64,000 nt of DNA from Candidatus Poseidoniaceae archaeon. GTDB taxonomy: Archaea; Thermoplasmatota; Poseidoniia; Poseidoniales; Poseidoniaceae. The position numbers and the translations under genes were made by a program. Positions 18,426 through 24,910 of this stretch are shown in pieces. The first letter of the stretch is position 1; every line of letters begins with the position of its first letter. The DNA lies in contig JASLKG010000002.1 in the NCBI GenBank assembly GCA_030747695.1, forward strand, positions 1 through 64,000. The letters run 5' to 3'. The notes under the pieces are model-generated. The model was not told the origin of the DNA. It did no database searches and worked only from the letters and a program-made list of their open reading frames with translations.

Positions 18426-18698
18426 TCAAAGAAGTCCCATGGAAAGTACTTCTACTTCTCCAGTTCCTCTAATGGATCTCATATTTTCTTCAAAAACATC
18501 AGACAAACCCGGGCCATCATTCATAACAACGTGGACTTGTATGAATTTCAGACCAAAAGCTAATGGTTTCGTTTCACATAATTGAACATCATAAATATCA
18601 TCCGCAAGAGAAGATATCTGCTCTACAATATTTTCTGGCGAAACATCATCTACATTAGAATCAGGCATCACTTTGTACGTTATTGCAACCATACCCAT
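18426..18698 (-). CDS. ef1b: Translation elongation factor aEF-1beta
   Basis: A 90-residue protein matching archaeal EF-1beta length. It starts 'MGMVAITYKVMPDS', and has 'VQLCETKPLAFGLKFIQVHV' and ends 'GEVEVLSMGLL', the conserved ends of the family (the P-I/L-A-F-G-L-K motif contacts EF-1alpha). It is the GDP/GTP exchange factor for aEF-1alpha. It lies 12 bases downstream of the zinc-ribbon gene, an arrangement conserved in many euryarchaea. Confidence 0.95.
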   Translation of the reverse strand: MGMVAITYKVMPDSNVDDVSPENIVEQISSLADDIYDVQLCETKPLAFGLKFIQVHVVMNDGPGLSDVFEENMRSIRGTGEVEVLSMGLL

Positions 18699-18710
18699 GT
18701 TATCACCTAA

Positions 18711-18878
18711 TCAAGGTCCTTGGAATCCGCACTTGCACATATATGGGACTCCTTGATTACGGCATCTAGGACTCCTTCCAATTGATTCTTCTCCACAGCC
18801 TGGGCACAAGAATGTTGTTGAGCCCTTTTCTACTAATGGGACTCCTGAAGCGGTGCAAACAGTTGCTCTCTCGGACAT
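18711..18878 (-). CDS. Archaeal zinc-ribbon RNA-binding protein (COG2888/DUF1610)
   Basis: A 55-residue protein with four CxxC-type zinc knuckles: 'CTASGVPL' (first pair degenerate), 'FLCPGCGEESI', 'PRCRNQGVPYMCKCGFQGP'. It is the predicted translation-associated zinc-ribbon protein usually found next to aEF-1beta. I choose ATG 18878 because it gives the standard family start and has a Shine-Dalgarno-like GAGGTG six bases upstream; a longer frame to 18974 runs into a hairpin and the rlmE 3' end. Confidence 0.88.
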   Translation of the reverse strand: MSERATVCTASGVPLVEKGSTTFLCPGCGEESIGRSPRCRNQGVPYMCKCGFQGP

Positions 18879-18894
18879 TATATACACCTCAGTG

Positions 18895-18935
18895 CAGCAC
18901 GGCCACGGCCTCCCCCTCTTTATGCTTGCGTGCTG
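18895..18935 (-). promoter_or_regulatory. Stem-loop in the leader of the zinc-ribbon/aEF-1beta operon
   Basis: A perfect 7-bp stem (CAGCACG with CGTGCTG, 18895-18901 and 18929-18935) encloses a 27-base loop containing GGCCxxGGCC. It sits just upstream of the Shine-Dalgarno-like GAGGTG. It could be a structured leader for control of this translation operon, or part of a terminator region. A T/A-rich stretch further upstream (18936-18960) may hold the promoter. Confidence 0.4.
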
Positions 18936-18963
18936 TAATTTTGATAAATAAAGCAAAAAATAG

Positions 18964-19707
18964 TCAATTATCATTGCTACGTCGTTTTCTAATTGAAAAT
19001 GTTGTTTTAGCAGGCTCTATGTCTTCATTTGGCTCCAGTCCGCCTTTTCTTTCGTTTAGTGATTCTTCAAAAGCAGGCCTTATTTTCCAATCGGGACCCT
19101 TTTTTGGCCCATGATTCTTACAAACAAGATATACTTCGGATGAAGAATTACGACTCGCCATCGGAGAGAATCTTTTGACAGTTTGAAAATGAGGTTTTAC
19201 TAAATCAATAAGTTCCTCTACACCAACTCCTTGGAATATTTTTGTCACAAAATTGCCACCCTTTCTGAGAACTGGTAAAGCAAAATCGAATACTTCAGCA
19301 ACAAGCATCAAAGATACTGCCTGATCAATGTCCCATTTCCCCGTAATGTGTGGAGAAATATCGCTAACCACAACGTCTATTGTAGAAGATTCAAACGCAT
19401 CGAGCACAATTTTCTGAGTGTGTTCATCAGTGATGTCGCCCACAATCAAATTAGCGCCATCAACTGGGACACATGATTGTAAATCAACACCTACAACTTT
19501 CCCATTCTCTCCAGTTAACTCCACTGCAACTTGTGCCCACCCTCCTGGATGGCACCCTACATCCAATACTAGTGAGCCTTTTTCGACAATTTTGTGGCGC
19601 TCTTGTATTTGTTTCAACTTGAATGCAGACCTAGCACGGTATCCGCTGGCTTTAGCCTGCTTACGCCATGAATCTCTTTGGTGATCCTGAACCCAGCGGT
19701 CAACCAT
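18964..19707 (-). CDS. rlmE: rRNA 2'-O-ribose methyltransferase RlmE (FtsJ/RrmJ family)
   Basis: About 247 residues from the ATG at 19707, chosen because a GGGAG Shine-Dalgarno lies just upstream and it gives the family start 'MVDRWVQDHQRDSWRKQA'; 20 further codons are open upstream. SAM motif I is 'VLDVGCHPGGW'. The catalytic K-D-K-E tetrad is visible: Lys in 'RARSAFKLKQ', Asp in 'VVVSDISPHITG', Lys in 'NFVTKIFQG' and Glu in 'SSEVYLVC'. It methylates the 23S rRNA A-loop U. The C-terminal 45 residues are a basic extension. Confidence 0.95.
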   Translation of the reverse strand: MVDRWVQDHQRDSWRKQAKASGYRARSAFKLKQIQERHKIVEKGSLVLDVGCHPGGWAQVAVELTGENGKVVGVDLQSCVPVDGANLIVGDITDEHTQKIVLDAFESSTIDVVVSDISPHITGKWDIDQAVSLMLVAEVFDFALPVLRKGGNFVTKIFQGVGVEELIDLVKPHFQTVKRFSPMASRNSSSEVYLVCKNHGPKKGPDWKIRPAFEESLNERKGGLEPNEDIEPAKTTFSIRKRRSNDN

Positions 19708-19777
19708 TGTGCTCCCTCTGTTCATGCGGTGAGCCTTTTCTGTGATAAGTTCATGCACATGATGCACTGCCCCCCGG

Positions 19778-20596
19778 ATGATGCGGGCAGCAATTTGGGC
19801 AATTGCGTTAGTTCTGTGTATGTCACAAATTAATATTGCACTAGCTGCATCAATTAGTGGAAAGGAAACTTATTCTCTAAGTAGAAGTGTTCTGATAGAA
19901 GAGAGGACTGCAATATGGTGTCCTTCGTGTGCAGAAATAGATCCACAACTTAACGACGTGCAAAGAAGTCATGGAATGCGCATTGCTATGGTTGCCTTGC
20001 ACGTTGGTGATGAATTTGAAAATGATGCATCGCGTGAACGAATGGAATATCAAAATAAAACTCACACTGGAAATTTTGGAACTCCTAGCTTTTTTGTTGA
20101 TGGTTTGATGACTGCTGAGGGTTATGATTCATGGAATGACGTACAGAGGAAGATATTGACACAAGAACTTTCACGCGGCAATCCTACTCAAATTAACGTA
20201 TCATACAATCAAGAGATAGAATACGAAAAACCACCTCATGGACAATTGTCAATACTCATCCTAGAGCATGAAAAAAAAGTTCCCGAAGGTGTTGAAAATC
20301 CTGGAGGCGTGGACAGAGATCGAGTATTAGTCGGGTACATTGTCGTAGATGATAACGGAACTGAAGTTAAATCCCTAGGAGTTACTAATCCAAGTCAAAT
20401 AGAAAAATGGTCTTTAATTTTCATACATGAACCGGTAAATGGAGGAGAACCATATGGGGTTTTTGAACTGTCTAATAGAATCCTGACACAGGAAATATCA
20501 GATCTACTATTTGAAATAGTTTTTATTACATCTATGTTGGGTGCAATATTGATATTTATGCCGAAAAATAAATTTCCGGACTCAGAAGAAGAATAA
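19778..20596 (+). CDS. Extracytoplasmic thioredoxin-fold protein with C-terminal membrane anchor
   Basis: A 272-residue protein with a signal peptide (MMRAAIWAIALVLCMSQINIALAA). The redox motif is 'AIWCPSCAEIDPQL' (CPSC, about residues 48-51) and the cis-Pro loop is 'GTPSFFVDG' (about 105). A beta-rich domain (about 140-235) follows, then one transmembrane helix (about 242-260) and a short acidic tail. It is likely a membrane-tethered thiol reductase/oxidase outside the cell membrane. It is 400 bases from the VKOR operon, so a shared disulfide pathway is plausible. Confidence 0.82.
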   Translation: MMRAAIWAIALVLCMSQINIALAASISGKETYSLSRSVLIEERTAIWCPSCAEIDPQLNDVQRSHGMRIAMVALHVGDEFENDASRERMEYQNKTHTGNFGTPSFFVDGLMTAEGYDSWNDVQRKILTQELSRGNPTQINVSYNQEIEYEKPPHGQLSILILEHEKKVPEGVENPGGVDRDRVLVGYIVVDDNGTEVKSLGVTNPSQIEKWSLIFIHEPVNGGEPYGVFELSNRILTQEISDLLFEIVFITSMLGAILIFMPKNKFPDSEEE

Positions 20597-20603
20597 GTTA
20601 TTA

Positions 20604-20638
20604 TTTCCTTAAATCGGTGATTTTTTTCCTTAAACCGG
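20604..20638 (+). promoter_or_regulatory. Paired direct repeat, 21 bp apart, upstream of gene at 20682
   Basis: TTTCCTTAAATCGG at 20604-20617 and TTTCCTTAAACCGG at 20625-20638 differ by one base and are exactly 21 bp apart, two helical turns. They end 12 bases before a TATA-like ATATATTTA (20651-20659). This is the geometry of a dimeric activator or repressor site on one face of the helix. Confidence 0.55.
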
Positions 20639-20650
20639 AAGAAATGGAGA

Positions 20651-20659
20651 ATATATTTA
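20651..20659 (+). promoter_or_regulatory. Probable archaeal TATA box for gene at 20682
   Basis: ATATATTTA lies 23-31 bases upstream of the ATG at 20682, the spacing expected for a TATA box if the transcript is leaderless or nearly so. There is no Shine-Dalgarno sequence before the ATG, which fits a leaderless message. Confidence 0.5.
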
Positions 20660-20681
20660 CCCAAAACACCGCATCATTCAT

Positions 20682-20975
20682 ATGCCTGCAAAACAAGTAT
20701 TAATTATGGAACCAGCAAATGAGGCAACCGACGAGTGGGAAATGAGTACTCTAAGATCTTGGATGGTAGAGTATTCCGTACATATTGATGAGGAGAAACA
20801 TAGACATCTATCGATGATTTCAGCTGCAAATGTTTCCGAAGTACACCATCGTTTATTAGCAGAATTAAGAAAGAATTACCATAGTAGTGAACGCATTGAT
20901 GTTACAGTGCATAGAATTGAACCGGTTACAACAAATACTGATGCACTCTATTTTGAAGGGATTTACGCACCTTAA
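20682..20975 (+). CDS. Small protein of unknown function
   Basis: A 97-residue soluble protein (MPAKQVLIMEPANEATDEW...). I recognise no family. It has an alpha/beta look, with 'LRSWMVEYSVHIDEEKHRHLSMISAANVSEVHHRLLAELRKNY' as a helical centre and a final beta segment 'TNTDALYFEGIYAP'. It has its own promoter-like TATA and a paired direct repeat upstream, so its expression is probably regulated separately from the neighbouring redox genes. Confidence 0.6.
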   Translation: MPAKQVLIMEPANEATDEWEMSTLRSWMVEYSVHIDEEKHRHLSMISAANVSEVHHRLLAELRKNYHSSERIDVTVHRIEPVTTNTDALYFEGIYAP

Positions 20976-20983
20976 TGTAAAGA

Positions 20984-21523
20984 TTACTCATGTGAAGTAT
21001 ATGTGATAATTATTTGTTGGGCGTCCTCCAACAGATGGTTTTGATAATCATTACTTATTTCTCCATCGACTTTCATTTCAATATCTCCATCACGGTAATC
21101 AAAAATTCCTGTTTCATCAAAATGAACTCCCCATACATCAAAAAAAACCTCTAATGGTACATCAACTACTTCAGTGTGTTCAACATGTAACTTCCCACTA
21201 TCATCATGTGTGTGAGTAACATGCATTGCAGAAGGACATATTGTTGTGTCTATCCCTGTGTTTGATGGTATGGGTATTTCTTCATCATCAACAATAATAG
21301 TTAGATAAGGATGGAAATGCATTGCCATACCATCATGACCATCAAGGCAATCTTCCCCAAGCGGGTGTACCGCATCAGAAGTGTCAAACAACTCTAATTC
21401 ATCCTCGTTAATTTCCTCAGAATTATTGAGCATATTATCAAAATATCCTTGCTCAATACTGACAAATATCAAAAGTGTTAGAGATAAAATGAAAACAATC
21501 ACTGAAGAGTTGTTTCCCTTCAA
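20984..21523 (-). CDS. Membrane-anchored His-rich extracytoplasmic protein
   Basis: A 179-residue protein with one N-terminal transmembrane segment ('VIVFILSLTLLIFVSI'). The outer domain has 'CLDGHDGMAMHFHPYLTIIV', 'IPIPSNTGI', 'CPSAMHVTHTHDDSGKLHVEH' and 'FFDVWGVHF'. The two His clusters and two Cys recur in a known but uncharacterised prokaryotic domain (HxHxxLxIxVDG...LHTHDxSGxIHVE), a likely metal (copper or iron) site. The start is TTG 21523, supported by GGAGGA eight bases upstream and by its position three bases after the VKOR stop. It is the fourth gene of the epimerase-thioredoxin-VKOR operon. Confidence 0.75.
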   Translation of the reverse strand: MKGNNSSVIVFILSLTLLIFVSIEQGYFDNMLNNSEEINEDELELFDTSDAVHPLGEDCLDGHDGMAMHFHPYLTIIVDDEEIPIPSNTGIDTTICPSAMHVTHTHDDSGKLHVEHTEVVDVPLEVFFDVWGVHFDETGIFDYRDGDIEMKVDGEISNDYQNHLLEDAQQIIITYTSHE

Positions 21524-21526
21524 AAA

Positions 21527-22216
21527 TCATTCCTCCGAGTCGTCCTTTATGGTTGGTGCAATGTATCCTCTGGTTTTTCTACGTTCCTTTCGAGCTGCTC
21601 TTGCATCATCCATCATACCAACGCCCCATTCAGAAGTCCCATGCATTTTTGATAGGCTAAAGAATCCATATGTTGCAATCAAATGAGAGACGTGAGCTGT
21701 GGAACAGTACTGGCACAATTTCCCTATCTCTATTTCTGCATAAATTAGGTACATTACTATCAAAATTCCCGCACCGCCTAATGCCAAACCATACCTGATA
21801 TAAGCCGAAACCCATGTTTCGGCTAATCCCTTTGAAATGGATATCGTAAGCCACAAAAAGACACAAAATGCAAGCATTCCTGCTAGCCCCCAAGGAATGT
21901 CTACGAATGGCATTGTATTCCACTCATCATTGCCAATTACACTAGAACAATCCCAGATTCCTCCACCTGCACAAAAGTCGCCAGATCCAATTTCCTTTGC
22001 CTTGTTGTGTATCCAATATGTGTGTGCTGAAACTGTAAAACCACCAAACATTGCAAGAAGCATTCCTCCAATTGTCCGGCCTCTCTTTGTTTCCATACTA
22101 GGCCATTTAGCTGATATTGATCTCCCTAATGATTCACCCCATGGAGACATTAATGTCAATCCTAAAAGGATAGGTATCCAATGAAATAGCAATTGTGTAT
22201 CAGCACTAATTGCCAT
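21527..22216 (-). CDS. Vitamin K epoxide reductase (VKOR) family disulfide-forming protein
   Basis: About 229 residues from ATG 22216, which has GGAGG upstream and follows the thioredoxin stop by one base. It has four to five transmembrane helices. The loop cysteines are Cys82 and Cys90 ('FCAGGGIWDCSSV') and the quinone-side active site is CQYC (168-171, 'KLCQYCSTAHVSH'). VKOR homologues oxidise a periplasmic thioredoxin partner and pass electrons to quinone, so they drive disulfide formation. The adjoining thioredoxin-fold gene is the expected partner. A charged cytoplasmic C-terminal tail follows. Confidence 0.92.
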   Translation of the reverse strand: MAISADTQLLFHWIPILLGLTLMSPWGESLGRSISAKWPSMETKRGRTIGGMLLAMFGGFTVSAHTYWIHNKAKEIGSGDFCAGGGIWDCSSVIGNDEWNTMPFVDIPWGLAGMLAFCVFLWLTISISKGLAETWVSAYIRYGLALGGAGILIVMYLIYAEIEIGKLCQYCSTAHVSHLIATYGFFSLSKMHGTSEWGVGMMDDARAARKERRKTRGYIAPTIKDDSEE

Positions 22217-22217
22217 A

Positions 22218-22856
22218 TTATTGGCCTCCTGACGGTATGAGGTCATCCATAGCAGCCCAGACATTTTCATAAGAACCACCTTCAGGTGAAGAATATTTCA
22301 CAATCCCATTTGGTGCAATTAAGAAATAAGAGGGTGTCCCTTGTACTTCCCATATGTCACGAAATACATTGTCTTGGCCATCCATATAATTGAATTCGTG
22401 CGAATATTGACTTCGGAATTCTTGTATCTCAGGTTTGCCATACTTCCATCCAGGATTATCTAATTTTATTGAAACTGCCAAGAATTCCACATTTATCTCT
22501 GCGGGCGCAGGGCTAGATGACCCAAACCAATAGTCTTGTGCTGGCGGGAAATTATCTTGTGCCGCTTGCTGACAATGTCCACAATTTGTATCCATGAATT
22601 CAACCATAATCCAAGTGCCGGGAAGACCTGGCTCCCAATCTGTATTTATTCGATCTTCTAATTTATAGACGGACCATGATTCACCATCCCAAACCGAACC
22701 TTCTAGATCAGGCGCCATATCACCAACAGATGTTCCTGTGTAGAAGGGATTTGTTGTCATTGCTATGATGCTGTATGCTGCTACAAATATGACTGTAACA
22801 AACATCGTTGCATCGGCTCTCGCACTTGCTTCCTCAGAAATTTTTCTCCTGTACAA
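22218..22856 (-). CDS. TlpA/DsbA-like membrane-anchored thioredoxin, probable VKOR partner
   Basis: A 212-residue protein with an N-terminal membrane segment (about residues 18-33) and a thioredoxin fold. The active site is 'FMDTNCGHCQQAA' (CGHC, Cys92/Cys95) and the cis-Pro loop 'VQGTPSYFLIAPNG'. The start is TTG 22856 with GGGGGA eight bases upstream; ATG at residue 18 would cut away the cytoplasmic tip only. It lies two bases after the epimerase stop and one base before VKOR, so these genes are one transcription unit. Confidence 0.88.
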   Translation of the reverse strand: MYRRKISEEASARADATMFVTVIFVAAYSIIAMTTNPFYTGTSVGDMAPDLEGSVWDGESWSVYKLEDRINTDWEPGLPGTWIMVEFMDTNCGHCQQAAQDNFPPAQDYWFGSSSPAPAEINVEFLAVSIKLDNPGWKYGKPEIQEFRSQYSHEFNYMDGQDNVFRDIWEVQGTPSYFLIAPNGIVKYSSPEGGSYENVWAAMDDLIPSGGQ

Positions 22857-22858
22857 TA

Positions 22859-23806
22859 TTATTCCCCCATTATTTCTTTAATTAAGGCCCTAGTAGTATA
22901 TGCCACAGCGTCTTCGCTTTCATATTTGACGCTGAAGCCAAGTTGTTTGAGCCTATCTATTGACAAACGAGCTTTCGGAATATCTCCTGCCCAACCTCTA
23001 TCTCCGCCAGTATATTCTATAGAAGCCCCTTTACAACCAGTTTCTTCTATCACAATTTCTGCAATTCTTCTAACACTGCATGTGTCGTTAGATCCTAAGT
23101 TGTAAAGATTGAATGGTTGATTTGTAGATTCAATCACATGTAATATTGCATCAACACAATCACCAACTTCCATATACGATTTCTCCTGTAATCCATTGCC
23201 CAAAACTTCAAGTCGATTAGGATCTGATTTCAATTTGTGTATGAAATCAAAAATTACTCCATGAGTACCTCTGCGGCCAATTATATTAGCAAACCTAAAG
23301 ACCCATGCTTGGAAACCAAATGTTCCAACCCATGAGCCAATCAATCCCTCTCCACCTTGTTTTGATGCACCGTATAACGAAATAGGTATGCAAGGGCCAT
23401 GTGTTTCAGGTGTTGGCATCGGTGCTCCTTCTCCATAGACAACACTCGATGAAGAAAATGCAATTTTTGATACCCCTGCTAATCGCATAGCTTCAAGAAC
23501 ATTGTAGGTAACTATTGTTCCTTCATTTAGATCTGTGTCAGTTATTTTTGTTCCGAGTCTAATATCTGCATTTGCTGCTAAATGGTAAACCATGTCGATC
23601 TCATGCATTAATGGTTTCAGATCTGATAAATTTTTCAAATCTATATTATGGAAAATTATCGAACCATCATCCACATGTTTTCGAATAAAATCAAATACAC
23701 CGGAGGACAAATTGTCAACTACAGTGACTTCATCTCCCCGGGACACTAGTCTGTCTATAAGATGGGAACCGATGAATCCAGCACCTCCAGTAACCATAAC
23801 TCGCAT
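22859..23806 (-). CDS. NAD-dependent sugar epimerase/dehydratase (extended SDR, GalE-like)
   Basis: A 315-residue extended short-chain dehydrogenase. The NAD-binding motif is 'VTGGAGFIGSHLIDRL' (residues 5-20), the catalytic Tyr-Lys is 'YGASKQGGE' (about 144-152), with 'SSSSVVYGEG' supplying the Ser. The product is probably a UDP-glucose 4-epimerase or related NDP-sugar enzyme for surface glycans or glycoprotein sugars. It heads the leftward operon with the thioredoxin and VKOR genes. Confidence 0.92.
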   Translation of the reverse strand: MRVMVTGGAGFIGSHLIDRLVSRGDEVTVVDNLSSGVFDFIRKHVDDGSIIFHNIDLKNLSDLKPLMHEIDMVYHLAANADIRLGTKITDTDLNEGTIVTYNVLEAMRLAGVSKIAFSSSSVVYGEGAPMPTPETHGPCIPISLYGASKQGGEGLIGSWVGTFGFQAWVFRFANIIGRRGTHGVIFDFIHKLKSDPNRLEVLGNGLQEKSYMEVGDCVDAILHVIESTNQPFNLYNLGSNDTCSVRRIAEIVIEETGCKGASIEYTGGDRGWAGDIPKARLSIDRLKQLGFSVKYESEDAVAYTTRALIKEIMGE

Positions 23807-23856
23807 GAACGGCCGTTACTATTCACTCGTTTCAAGCCATCGCGTACAAACTCAGA

Positions 23857-23871
23857 GGTTTACGATAAACC
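23857..23871. promoter_or_regulatory. Inverted repeat between divergent epimerase and glycosyltransferase genes
   Basis: GGTTTA-CGA-TAAACC, a perfect 6-bp inverted repeat with a 3-base centre. It is about midway in the 123-base divergent intergenic region and could be a shared operator or a hairpin. Confidence 0.35.
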
Positions 23872-23900
23872 ATACATGATGTGAAAAGTAAGCGATGGTC

Positions 23901-23908
23901 ATATAATC
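23901..23908 (+). promoter_or_regulatory. Probable TATA box of the glycosyltransferase gene
   Basis: ATATAATC lies 22-29 bases upstream of ATG 23930, the distance expected for a leaderless archaeal transcript. Confidence 0.4.
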
Positions 23909-23929
23909 AACCGTTTTCGCCCCGTGTAC

Positions 23930-24862
23930 ATGGAGAATGCTGCCCAACCTCGTATACGTGTGGTTGCAGGCCTTCCTATGTACAACGAAGAAGAGACCAT
24001 TGGAACTGTCATTACCAAAGTCTTGGAACACGTTGATGAAGTAATATGCGTAGATGATGGATCATCAGATTCCAGCGCACGAATTGCTGAATCATGTGGA
24101 GCTAAGGTCCACAGGCACCGAATAAATAGAGGATATGGTGGTGCCCTCAAAACTTTGTTCTCTGTGGCAAAAGAAATGGATGCTGATGCTTTAATTATTC
24201 TAGACAGTGATGGACAGCACGATACTGAAGATATACCTCAATTAATTAGTCCAATCTTGTCAGGAGATGCTGACTTTGTAATCGGAAGTAGGTTCATCAA
24301 TGGAGGTAGCAGTCAAGAGATGCCCGCCTATCGTCGTTTGGGAATTAAAGTAATTACAGCAGCATCTAACCTTTCTAGTGATTTAGACATAAAGGACACA
24401 CAATCTGGATTCCGTGCCTTTTCTAAACTTGCATTAGACCGTTTGAGATTTGATGCAGAAGGTATGGAATTATCATTAGAGATGCTTGAAGATGCACATG
24501 AAAAAAATCTGAAGATCAAGGAAGTTCCTACGATAATTCGTTATGATGTGCCAAAAGGTAGTAATTTTACTGCTATATCACACGGTTTTACTGTTTTAAC
24601 TTGGGCTTTATTATCACTCTCTCAAAAGAAACCATTACTTGTTTTGGGGCTACCCGGAATGGGATTGTTTGCAGCAGGTGCTGCAATGGGCCTAAATGCA
24701 GTAAATCAATTTACAGATTCTGTTGATTATCTTGTTGGCCCAGGTTTGACCGCAATATGGGTTGGTGTTTTGGGATTATCACTGATCGCAACTGGTCTAG
24801 TATTGCAATCCGCTAGAAACTTTATCCGCCACTTGTTAATTAGAGAGTTTGGCTTAGATTGA
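23930..24862 (+). CDS. Family 2 glycosyltransferase, dolichyl-phosphate sugar synthase-like
   Basis: About 310 residues from ATG 23930 (GTG 23924 also in frame). GT2 motifs: 'GLPMYNEEETIG', 'VICVDDGSSDSS', 'DALIILDSDGQHD' (metal-binding DxD) and 'DTQSGFRAFSK'. Two transmembrane helices at the C-terminus (about 228-290) anchor it. This is the architecture of enzymes that transfer a sugar to dolichol/polyprenyl phosphate for N-glycosylation. It is divergent from the sugar epimerase, so both likely feed surface glycan synthesis. Confidence 0.92.
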   Translation: MENAAQPRIRVVAGLPMYNEEETIGTVITKVLEHVDEVICVDDGSSDSSARIAESCGAKVHRHRINRGYGGALKTLFSVAKEMDADALIILDSDGQHDTEDIPQLISPILSGDADFVIGSRFINGGSSQEMPAYRRLGIKVITAASNLSSDLDIKDTQSGFRAFSKLALDRLRFDAEGMELSLEMLEDAHEKNLKIKEVPTIIRYDVPKGSNFTAISHGFTVLTWALLSLSQKKPLLVLGLPGMGLFAAGAAMGLNAVNQFTDSVDYLVGPGLTAIWVGVLGLSLIATGLVLQSARNFIRHLLIREFGLD

Positions 24863-24882
24863 TACTATCCGCAACATAGTAT
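24862..24882 (+). terminator. Possible terminator hairpin after the glycosyltransferase
   Basis: ATACTAT and ATAGTAT form a perfect 7-bp stem with a 7-base loop that begins at the stop codon; T-rich sequence follows. The exact position may be off by one base. Confidence 0.3.
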
Positions 24883-24910
24883 TCATTTCCTAATTCGAAC
24901 ACGGGCATTC

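Noticed and set aside
18879-18974. Longer zinc-ribbon protein starting at 18974
   Set aside because: The extra codons cover a hairpin and overlap rlmE; the ATG at 18878 has a Shine-Dalgarno and gives the normal 55-residue family length.
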